DNA from: Warburgia ugandensis
Lineage: Eukaryota; Streptophyta; Magnoliopsida; Canellales; Canellaceae
Reading direction: 5' to 3'
Assembly: GCA_035236585.1 (NCBI GenBank)
Contig: CP141134.1
Span: 18,654,414 to 18,718,413 of the forward strand
Length of the DNA: 64,000 nt
A program made the translations under genes and the position numbers. Shown one piece after another: positions 56,337 through 64,000 of the stretch (position 1 is its first letter; the number at the start of each line of letters is the position of its first letter). The notes beneath the pieces are model-generated. The model was not told where the DNA came from and searched no databases. It saw nothing but the letters and a program-made list of their open reading frames with translations.

Positions 56337-58100
56337 ACTCTTGCTAAGAATGCATCCTTATACTATCTGAAAAATGCATCCTTATACTATTTGAAATGGG
56401 TTAAGGTTGGACATTTTAGATTTTGCATGAGTGCAATCTTGTTTTCATTTTGGTTTGCAAAATCTCTTGTGAAATGTTCTAGAACCATAAGAAGCAAGAT
56501 ATACATAGAATCAAGTTTTGGTTGTGAGGTTGATTCCTGTTTCATAGCACTTAATATTTTAGTTTGTTGTGTTGAAGAGATACAATTATCACACCATCCT
56601 TTCAAGTTTCTTATAATCCTAACTTTATCATTGTGGTGATTTGCCTATCATCATTTCCTTTTGTTATAGAAATTGTAGCATACATCATGATTCTATATAA
56701 GGGGCAGCCCCGGTGCATGAAGCTCCTGCCTATGTGAGGTTCGGGGAAGGGGTGGACCACAAGGGCCTATAGTAGGTAATCTTACCTTGCATTTTGCAAG
56801 AGGCTGATTCCACGCTTTGAACCCATGACCTCAAGTATGACTTAATAAATCTATTTATAGGTCATTCAATCTATGCTCCATTCATAAATGGTAGTAGCTA
56901 TATATTCATCTTGAATAAGGATTTTATGTTTTTCAATTGAATCATCTGGTGGTATTGATCTTTTATAAAATCCATCAAGACGTCAAGGCTTTGATTAGAT
57001 TTTATTTATTTTTATAAATTGATTTTCTAATTCTACAAACATTAACTTCTTAAAATTCAGAAGTCTCAATTTCCTTGATATTTTCTTTACTAAAGCAATT
57101 TAATTCGTTAAGTTATTTTTAGATATATCTTCTCTTGCTTCTTCAATTGACAATGTAGTCATCTATAGATTTTCGGATTATTTTTCTTGAAGAGTTAATT
57201 TTTCAAGTTTGTTTGGGATAGCTTTCATTAGCTCAAACATATTTTCTTCTCCCTTAAAATCTTTTATTTCTTATGGAGGTTTTATATTTAGGTTTAATGA
57301 AGATTCATCTTGAGCTTGGATTTATTACTGATGTTAATTTTTCAATTTGTTCCTCAAGTTTTGTTAAATGATATCCCAAAGTTTGGATACACAAATTTGT
57401 ATAATTATTTTTTTTCATAATTACATTTAATTCTTTAATTATAGTTACCAATTTTATTTTGGCATAAGCTAAAGTTTCAAGATCAGGATTGCTTGATCTC
57501 CCTGAATTATGAGGTAATCTAAGTAGTTCAGTAGGACGATATATTGAAAATACTTTTCTTCCTTCCAAAGTCTCTCGTTCTCTGGACATCAAGTTAACTT
57601 CCCTCTTAACTTCATTTGAATAGCATTTTATAAACTATGGAACCAAAGGTTCAATTTCTTGAGTTTCTTCCATTGGCATATAAAATATTTCTTGGTGATA
57701 TTGAAATTTATGTCCAAAATTTTTGAAATACCATTCTATAAACATTTTATGTTTATCAGACTAAAACTCATTATTGATGGCCATTCTTGAAAGATTTCTT
57801 GGTCTTAAATCCATAAAGACTTATATTTGGAAATCAATTTCAGATTGGATTGCATTCCCTTGATGATAAATTAAGTAAGCAATAATATTTTCTAAAATTC
57901 TTATTGCTTCAACTGAAGATTCTTCTTAATTATTTAAAGATCATACATACATACATACATACATATTTCTTGGTAAGCATACATCTTCAAGAGGAAAAGG
58001 GTAAAAGTTTTTCTTAGATCTAAGCCATTCATCAAGTTTAGGTTGGCAAGAATAGGTAACCCATAAGAAACATCAATGCATTTGGATTATCTTAACTATT
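56337..58100 (-). mobile_element. Endogenous pararetrovirus fossil: N-terminal/coat-protein segment
   Basis: Minus-strand words KQESTSQPKLDSMYILLLMV and LEHFTRDFANQNENKIAL (56.39-56.55 kb) and VFSIYRPTELLRLPHN (57.5 kb) fit the pre-coat and coat region of petuvirus/florendovirus-like genomes. The upstream limit near 58.1 kb is approximate; little of the movement-protein region is recognisable. The downstream continuation lies at 27587 beyond the large gypsy insertion. An Au SINE sits inside. Broken, many breaks. Confidence 0.75.
56701..56840 (-). repeat. Au-type SINE, head missing
   Basis: The minus strand carries GGTCATGGGTTCAAAGCGTGG (B-box region), CAGCCTCTTGCAAAATGCA, CCCTTGTGGTCCACCCC and the GGGGCTGCCCC end, the ordered landmarks of plant Au SINEs. 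The AAGGGAGCCTTGG head is not visible, so the copy is 5'-truncated or worn. It is inserted in pararetrovirus sequence. Confidence 0.85.
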
Positions 58101-58429
58101 TATTTTGAATCTTTGAAAAATAAATAAAAATAGATGGTGGTAACTTTTAGCTTAAAAAGTAAGCTACAGCAGTTGAATGGTATAAAATTCTATTTTAAAT
58201 TATCTATGTCATTTCTAATCTTACAAACGGTTTGGATTTGAAATAAAAGTTTTACTTTACATTTAAAAATGTATGTTTACAGCTTCCTCTACTGTTCAGT
58301 ATTTACCCTTGCATGGACTATAATATTGTGTAGATACGTGGAATTTGATAAATTCACCCGGGAATGTGACCCAAACTTTCAGTCTCTCATGTTCTATGCA
58401 AACAATACGAATATTCAACAAACTGAATC
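58101..58429. other. No feature recognised
   Basis: AT-rich stretch between the pararetrovirus fossil and the At4g14100-like pseudogene. It presumably includes the old 5' flank of that gene; no clear promoter element was assigned. Confidence 0.4.
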
Positions 58430-58703
58430 ATGGGTGAAGCTAGAACTATGGCAAAATCCCTTTTTCTTCTCATCATCTTCTCTACATTCTCATATTCAAA
58501 TTCAACAAACCCAGCTCCATCTTCATGGTCCCACCAATTCCACAAAGGAGTGCAGAAGTGCAGGACAGAATTCTAAGATCAAATTGGCTTGATAGGGCCA
58601 CATATCTACGACAGGAGTATGTTGATGGATTTCTCTATAATGTATGGGAAAAGGTCGATTTCATTTAGTATTATGAGGATTTGTCCATTGGGTTTTCTAC
58701 GCA
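58430..58703 (+). pseudogene. At4g14100-like pseudogene, first exon
   Basis: From the second of two in-frame ATGs (58448) the frame gives a signal peptide, [19 protein letters not shown], then [11 protein letters not shown], matching the WPEQFHAI region of the intact paralog at 16162. It then jumps to [13 protein letters not shown] in a different frame, so some 60-70 residues, including the WYDWPNGRN motif, are deleted. [16 protein letters not shown] follows, a TAG replaces the expected Trp of FIWYYED, a few more residues are missing, and HWVFYA ends at CAG|GTAAGT. That donor has the same position and phase as in the intact gene. The second exon (VMTFEVG...WQAP) was not found downstream, where a MULE-like element begins 55 bases later. 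Non-functional. Confidence 0.8.
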
Positions 58704-58757
58704 GGTAAGTCATAGTTTGATACCCGTTCAAATTTTTTCACGTTCTTGATATAAGAG

Positions 58758-59817
58758 TTTTTTGCAAAAATGCCATTAAAATTTGGCATTTTTGCAAAAA
58801 AGTCCAACGTTTCTTGAGTTTTGCAAAGTTTCCATTAACTTTTCATGAGCTTTTCAAAATCATCATTCTATTAGTTTTCTAACCTCATTTCCTGTTAGTT
58901 TTTTGAAATTTCAATATTACCCTTCTCTGTTTCTCTCCTATTACCTCACAGATGTAGATGTGATTAAGTTGTCAACTTTAGCCACTAAATTCAATGACTT
59001 TCCAGTGGAAAAATTTAGTGGAGCTTGGTATATAACATGAATTGAGAACAAGCAATCTAATGGTATGAATAGATTTCAATAAAAGGGAACCAATAGTGAG
59101 ATATCTAATTACAAACATACCATGTTCACTAACCTATGCAATAGTACATGTTAAGCTTCTTCAATGAAATTCAACTATTTAAACTTCAATTTCTCACTAG
59201 AAACTGATACAAAAATCTTTCTCACACAAAATTAGAACATAATGCTTTGGATAGATTAAAAAAATATAATAAACTAAAAACAAATTCAAGTTTAAAACAT
59301 AAGCAACATATTGTTACTATTTACATGAATAACGAGAGTAGCAAAATTTAAGCTCTTCGGTCAGTGTCTCTTTTTTAATGAAAATTAGAAATATAAGACT
59401 TGAATCTTCTTCTTCTCAATGTTTTCTATCTAATACGATCAATTTTAGAGATTTTTGTTGATTAACAAAGCAGGAAATCACACGCAAAATCTTCTTATTT
59501 ACCATAATCCATCGAGAGAAATAGGGGCAAATGCACCTACTTCTAGTTAAAGAAGAGAGCCAAGGAACTTTGAGTAAGGCTATTGTCTATCGTAGTTGCC
59601 ATCGCGGCCGTCGTCTACTTCTGTAAGATAGCAAGTCTATTAGAATGTATCACAGAGAGAAGGCTAATATTGAAATTTTGAAAAACTAACAATGAAGGAT
59701 AGAAGACTAACTAAACAGCAATTTTGCATAACTCATGGCAAATTTGCAAAACTTAAAAAAATATTGAAACTTTTTACAAAAAATACCAAAATATAATGGC
59801 ATTTAAAAAAATGTAAA
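58758..59817. mobile_element. MULE-like element with terminal inverted repeats of about 170 bp
   Basis: The left end (TTTTTTGCAAAAATGCCATT) through about 58930 is mirrored in reverse complement from about 59655 to 59817. Shared blocks are AAATGCCATTA, GTTTTGCAAA, and TTTCAATATTA-CCTTCTCT at the inner end. Flanks ATATAAGAG and AAATAAAAG could be a worn 9-bp target duplication (two mismatches). The 720-base centre has no transposase, so it is non-autonomous. Long TIRs and a 9-bp duplication are Mutator traits. Confidence 0.7.
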
Positions 59818-60249
59818 ATAAAAGGCCCACTGCCAAATTTAAATTCGAAAGAATATACTCATTCGTGGAGAATAATGGGAATATATGCATCAATCGTAAC
59901 TCGTATACCAATCATAAAATGTAACGAAAAAAGAAAAATGTTTGTGCTTTTATTTTTCAAATTTTATATAGGCTGCAAAGTATTTCTGGAATGGAGGAAG
60001 CAAATTAATATCCTAAAAATGCAAGGACACAGTTGTACCTCAAGATGAAAATCAACAGTCCAACCCAGAACAAACCACTGAAACGACCCACGAATGCAAA
60101 TTAAATGCAGAGAAAAGGAACCGGAAGAACCCATTACCAGTTCAACAAAATGACGAAAACTCACGAGAAAAACCCGAAACGAAAAACGAGTCAGTAGAAG
60201 CAAACAGAAGAAGACACAAGGAAAAAAAAGAGAGAATTAAGCTACGTAC

Positions 60250-60334
60250 CAATGATATTAGCAAGTTGCATGATAAGCTTAGGGTTCCAAGCGAAATACA
60301 TTATGGCTTTTCTTTTCCTCAGTTTTCTTTCCAT
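60250..60334 (-). CDS. Possible first exon of an unidentified gene
   Basis: The minus strand reads MERKLRKRKAIMYFAWN then PKLIMQLANII and stops at a strong donor, ATTG|GTACGT. A GAA-rich, CT-rich leader precedes it, and T-rich intron-like sequence follows to about 59960. A start, a basic N-terminus and a donor are all present, but no matching second exon was found before the MULE-like element, so the gene may be truncated or the exon spurious. A 14-bp duplication (AAAGCTCCAAGATC twice) lies in the leader. No family recognised. Confidence 0.3.
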
Positions 60335-60962
60335 TTCGCTGCCGCAAGCGAATGATAGAAGAAGAAGAAGAAGAAGAAGGGTTGATCTTGGAGCTTTGAT
60401 CTTGGAGCTTTGCCCCAAAAGAATATTAAATTCAGAAAAGGTTCCTCAAAAGTTGAAATTCTTGGAAGGAAATTATTGAGGGTTCTCTTTGGAGTCCACT
60501 GATTCCATGCTTAGGAGACAAGAACAAGTGGAAAGGGATCAGTAACTCGGATGATCAATGGAGAACGATTCCTCCGTCTTTCTTTGTGTTTCGCAACGCC
60601 CTCTGGTTTGAGAGACAACGTTTAAATAGTAAAAGTATGTTGCTTTACCTTAATCCATTCTACTAATTGACAACTGAAAAACGGAAAGCACAAGCCATTC
60701 GGTGACTCGCGGTCCACATGTGTTCTGTCTTGTGACTAACGTTGCTTTTAATCACCAAAAAGAGGTAAATATTCAGCGGTTAAGATCGACCAAAAATTGT
60801 AGGGCAAATTGGATCGGCCCCTTCCATCATGCATAAAATAAAAGTTGGAGTAAATTTCCATGGTACTTTTGCTTGCACAAGCCACAGAATCAATTACTAT
60901 AGGTGGGCCAAGTTAGAAAAATAGAATGTGACGAGGCATTATAGCTCACCTATTTCGGCGCA

Positions 60963-61948
60963 TTAATTAAGACAATTAACCATCTTCACTAACATTTCTT
61001 GGCTAGTCTTTTCACTTGATGGGCCTGGTAAATATTCAACAAGGGTTCCACTCAGAATTCCAGAAACCTGATGGGATTCTGAGTTGCGAGATTTTGTACT
61101 TAGAGTAGCGGTTAAAGCAACGAGAAGCTGTGAATGTGCTACAAGATCCGAAAACGACATCTTATTTAATGATATCTGCATCTGATGAAACCTGGAGCTT
61201 ATCCGTTGTCCTTTTGTTGTTATTATCAAACACTGAGGAAGGCAAGGGACAAACACAGACACACACAGACCCATATTGACGATTATCCACACCATTCATT
61301 TTATGGGTACCGGAGATTACATGTGTTAGTGACAGTGTTGTGACTTGTAAGAGCTTTCCTCTGTAATTCTTTGGTCGAAGAAAAAAAACAATTAAAAAAA
61401 TAATAATAACAACAAAAGACCATTATCAATTGCTTATTCTTACAAACGATGAATTTCAAAACAAATAACACAAGCACTCTAAATCTGATCCGCCGCCAAA
61501 GAGAATCTGGGACCAAGTGTACTTTAGGGGAGATGCCACTTCAGGGGATTTGCTTATGGCACCATAGGACCTGATAATTAAAAAGTGTGGACAATCAAAA
61601 CAGCAAACTGGGAAATTGTCTTAAGCAATAGAATCCTGCGAACAGCATCACATGGAATATATGGAGGCTAAGTCGCTTCTAAGAGAGAGATGAACGACTT
61701 AACCCAAGTGAATTTTGTAGCAGTAAACAAAAGCTAGTCTTCCCCGGGCCACTGGCCTCAACCTTACTGGTACATCAACAGCGCGTTTCTTGATCTTGCA
61801 ATCAGGGAACATTTGCCTGTTTATTGTGGACAATTGCCAAACTTGTGGTGTCTATTTTATAGGCACCCATCGGAAGACAAAAGTTGCAACTGGTGATACT
61901 TGGCCTTCTTGTGCAACACCAGTAAGATTGATCAACCTCAAGTTCCAT
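60963..61948 (-). pseudogene. Decayed host gene segments, family not recognised
   Basis: Three minus-strand pieces look like former coding sequence. Piece 1 (61948-61699) reads WNLRLINLTGVAQEGQVSPV, VATFVFRWVPIK, a TAG, then TPQVWQLSTINRQMFPDCK and DVPVRLRPVARGRLAFVY in one frame. Piece 2 (61570-61475) follows an acceptor TTATCAG and reads SPLKYTWSQILFGGGSDLE. Piece 3 (to 60963) reads FSDLVAHSQLLVALTATLST and ends KMVNCLN before TAA; an acceptor TTCCTCAG lies at its upstream end. Frames do not connect cleanly, so this is probably a broken gene. It lies just downstream of the At5g13950-like gene, on the same strand. It could also be an unusual 3' UTR of that gene. Confidence 0.4.
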
Positions 61949-62093
61949 TCCAGCAAAATTGAAAGAAAAATGAAAAAGTCTCCATAAATGTGATTCTCTA
62001 TTTTTCTTCCAATCATATCTTGTTCATTGCAACAGATTCTACAAAGCTCGTAAGAGAGAGAGAGAGAGAGAGAATTATATTAATGAATAAAGC

Positions 62094-62099
62094 TTTATT
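62094..62099 (-). terminator. Candidate poly(A) signal AATAAA
   Basis: Minus-strand AATAAA about 370 bases past the stop codon of the At5g13950-like gene, a reasonable 3' UTR length; an AG microsatellite (62052-62073) lies just beyond. Confidence 0.35.
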
Positions 62100-62464
62100 G
62101 TATGAAGGCAGCTACTCGTGTTGGTATCCAGCCCCAAAATATTGTAAATATCCCCCCCGAACAAGAGATGAGTAGCGACTGAAATAAATGATCCGAGTTT
62201 AACTAAAAATAAAGTTGCCTAATTCCATGCATGCCAAAAACTTTCCACTTCCAGATATATACATGGAGTATGTATGTACACCACTAATGTTTTCATACTG
62301 GTATGTCGGCTTCCTGAGCAGCTTCACTCAAAGATCACAATTAGATGATCTGAAAGTAAATCCCAGTCTTCTGCAGGTGCAGAAGTCTCTCTTTGAATAT
62401 GAGAGCAGTACCATGAAACAAACTGAAACATTGGTGACCAGCCTGTATAAATAAAGTGATCAAA

Positions 62465-63946
62465 CTACTGATTCCAAGGTCTCGAAAAGGACCTCCCAAT
62501 GGGATCATGTAAACCCGAATGTGGATGTGGCAAGCCTGTCCATGATGGACTGTTTACTTTCATGGTAGCAGCAGAGGGGATGCCTTCACGGTTGTTCAAA
62601 TAGTTTAGCTGCTGATGAGAGTACGTTAAGGTATCAACATTTCCAGAAATGTTATTGCCAATAAAATTCCTCGCTGGAACATACTGCTCAGTGTTCATGG
62701 TACCAAAGCTTGAGCAGGACTGCAACTTGCCACACTGAGATAAAACACTGATGAGACTGTCATCTGTGTTACTACAACCTCCCAGGCACTGACCAGGGTT
62801 GCTGGAAACCCCCACCCCAGACCAGCCATTACGAGACTGAGGATCACCAGAGAACCAGTTCTGACCCAACAATGCCCTGTTTACAGAAGTCTGAAAAAGA
62901 GGTCCTCGGATAGAATCAGAAGCCCAGTCCTGCATGTCAACTGATGGGTAAAGTTCTTGGCTCTGGAATTCGCCACTAGAATAGATGTTCTTCTGCATCA
63001 TTTGATGCAGGTATAGCTCTTTCTCTCGAGCCAGCCTTTGCTCAAAGATGCGCTGCTGTTGCTCCTGGAACTGCTGAGGAAACTGGCAATTTTCTGGCGA
63101 GACATCTCTGCTCGTCAGGAATGGCAATCCTGGTTGTTTCATGCCATTCATATGTTCCTGTGCATGAGAAGGCAACATTCCCTGCCCCTTGAGAAAGGGT
63201 GGCAGTACTTCTATGCAGCCTTGATTTGCATAACATAAAAAAGAAGCCCCAGTGTCTATATGTAAAGCAGACTCCGCATCATCAGGTGATCTGTGTAACA
63301 AGGACTCTCCAGTTTCTTGTTCAAGTACTTCAGTTTCCAAATCAATCAAGCGAGTAGGCCGGTCTTCCTGTGACTGTGTTTGGCCAAGGGACAACTCGTC
63401 AGCAGATATGCATCCATGGCTTGTTGAAGTTTGTTGGTAATAAGCCTCTGGTGCCCCTACTGACGTCCAGACACCTTTAGCAGAAGCAGCGGAAGCCTCT
63501 TGTTTGACAGCATTCTCTACATGATTCTGATTTTCCAGGAATTTTGAAAGAGCTGGAGCATCTATCTCCTGTTTTAACTCACAGGCAGATATGCATCCAT
63601 GGGTTGTTGATGTTTGTTGGTAATAAGCCTCTGGCATTCCCACTGATGACCAGAAGCCTTTAGTAGAAGCAACTGAATCCTCTTGTTTGACAGCATTCTC
63701 TGCATGATTCTTATCTGTCCCCTGTTTTAATATCTCTTTCTTGTCATCTTCCATATCAACAAGCATTGGCTCCGGCTCATGATGACTATTAAGTGAAGGA
63801 ATCTGCTTCAACAGCAGGCTATGGGTGGAATGAGCAGCAGAGTGGTCATTTACTCTATTCCGTACATCAGTAACAGTATCATGTTTTGGTTCTCTGCAGC
63901 TTCCTTGTTCTTGAATTGAGGGTTCAAGATCCTCTCTTTTTTCATC
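62465..63946 (-). CDS. 3'-terminal exon of an At5g13950-like (NFRKB-like) nuclear protein gene, partial
   Basis: An open frame of 493 codons begins right after an acceptor (CATGATAG|GATGAA, exon start 63946) with an in-frame TAG just upstream, so this is a last exon and the gene continues past the right edge. Exon residues 80-124 and 141-185 are an internal duplication (see 63392-63709). A glutamine-rich, probably helical stretch follows around residues 285-320 (QFQEQQQRIFEQRLAREKEL, then HQMMQKNIYS). Then come motifs typical of the plant family: VDMQDWASDS, LLGQNWFSGDPQSRNGWSG, SLISVLSQCGKL, EQYVPARNF and, at the end, SWTGLPHPHSGLHDPIG, SFSRPWNQ. Plant proteins of this type are annotated as nuclear factor kappa-B-binding-like, from an N-terminal domain not visible here. 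The family call rests on remembered C-terminal motifs. Confidence 0.7.
   Translation of the reverse strand, partial: DEKREDLEPSIQEQGSCREPKHDTVTDVRNRVNDHSAAHSTHSLLLKQIPSLNSHHEPEPMLVDMEDDKKEILKQGTDKNHAENAVKQEDSVASTKGFWSSVGMPEAYYQQTSTTHGCISACELKQEIDAPALSKFLENQNHVENAVKQEASAASAKGVWTSVGAPEAYYQQTSTSHGCISADELSLGQTQSQEDRPTRLIDLETEVLEQETGESLLHRSPDDAESALHIDTGASFLCYANQGCIEVLPPFLKGQGMLPSHAQEHMNGMKQPGLPFLTSRDVSPENCQFPQQFQEQQQRIFEQRLAREKELYLHQMMQKNIYSSGEFQSQELYPSVDMQDWASDSIRGPLFQTSVNRALLGQNWFSGDPQSRNGWSGVGVSSNPGQCLGGCSNTDDSLISVLSQCGKLQSCSSFGTMNTEQYVPARNFIGNNISGNVDTLTYSHQQLNYLNNREGIPSAATMKVNSPSWTGLPHPHSGLHDPIGRSFSRPWNQ
63392..63709 (-). repeat. Internal tandem duplication of 61 codons in the At5g13950-like exon
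   Basis: NHAENAVKQEDSVASTKGFW...EAYYQQTSTTHGCIS (63709-63575) recurs as NHVENAVKQEASAASAKGVW...EAYYQQTSTSHGCIS (63526-63392), an offset of exactly 183 nt. The frame is kept. Most differences change single residues, so the duplication is established rather than an assembly artefact. Confidence 0.9.
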
Positions 63947-64000
63947 CTATCATGCAACAAATCACAAGTTAAGGCGACAAGCCGATAACTGAAGAAGATC

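Noticed and set aside
58269-58592. A 107-codon plus-strand open frame
   Set aside because: Its frame differs from that of the At4g14100-like homology in the same stretch, so it is a chance frame over the pseudogene.

Overview
This is a plant nuclear window, most likely from a woody eudicot or magnoliid. The evidence is a plant-specific gene resembling Arabidopsis At4g14100, a terminal exon resembling plant At5g13950 (NFRKB-like), Au-type SINEs, and a very high density of Ty3/gypsy LTRs plus an endogenous plant pararetrovirus. The species cannot be fixed from the sequence alone. Most of the window is an archive of nested, decayed transposable elements. Host sequence is confined to about 14.0-16.5 kb and 58.4-64 kb. 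I saw no bacterial-type operon, CRISPR array, or rRNA or tRNA gene.

Left part (1-13.5 kb): the 3' part of a decayed gypsy element (pol relic, purine tract, 4.7 kb 3' LTR ending near 9734) is split by a 2.9 kb solo LTR with a perfect 5-bp target duplication. A long TATG microsatellite and another worn LTR-like stretch follow. Host island 1 (14.0-16.2 kb) holds a coding-like exon relic and a two-exon At4g14100-like gene on the minus strand. Its second exon lies 1 kb downstream of the first, and an Au SINE sits in the intron.

Centre (17.7-58.1 kb): one endogenous pararetrovirus (Caulimoviridae, petuvirus/florendovirus-like, minus strand, much broken) has been split by successive insertions: a 2.7 kb solo LTR, a 3 kb LTR-like insert, and a 28.7 kb composite. 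The composite is a Tekay/Del-like gypsy element (27588-56331, TSD TGAGT). Each of its two LTRs carries two insertions of a single other family, Athila-like and in the opposite orientation: three solo LTRs and one complete-structure 10 kb copy (32505-42489, TSD GTGGG). In that copy I recognise only gag and protease, so it looks like a non-autonomous gag-protease element. Its leader also hosts a solo LTR of a third family. Because the host LTRs are duplicates, one LTR supplies an empty site for insertions in the other, which makes the order of events unusually readable.

Right part (58.4-64 kb): an internally deleted At4g14100-like pseudogene (plus strand), a MULE-like element with long terminal inverted repeats, a possible first exon, several decayed coding-like segments of an unidentified host gene, and the 3'-terminal exon of an At5g13950-like nuclear-protein gene that runs off the right edge. 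That exon contains an internal tandem duplication of 61 codons. The two At4g14100-like copies, now 42 kb apart, may once have been near neighbours that were separated by the repeat stack.
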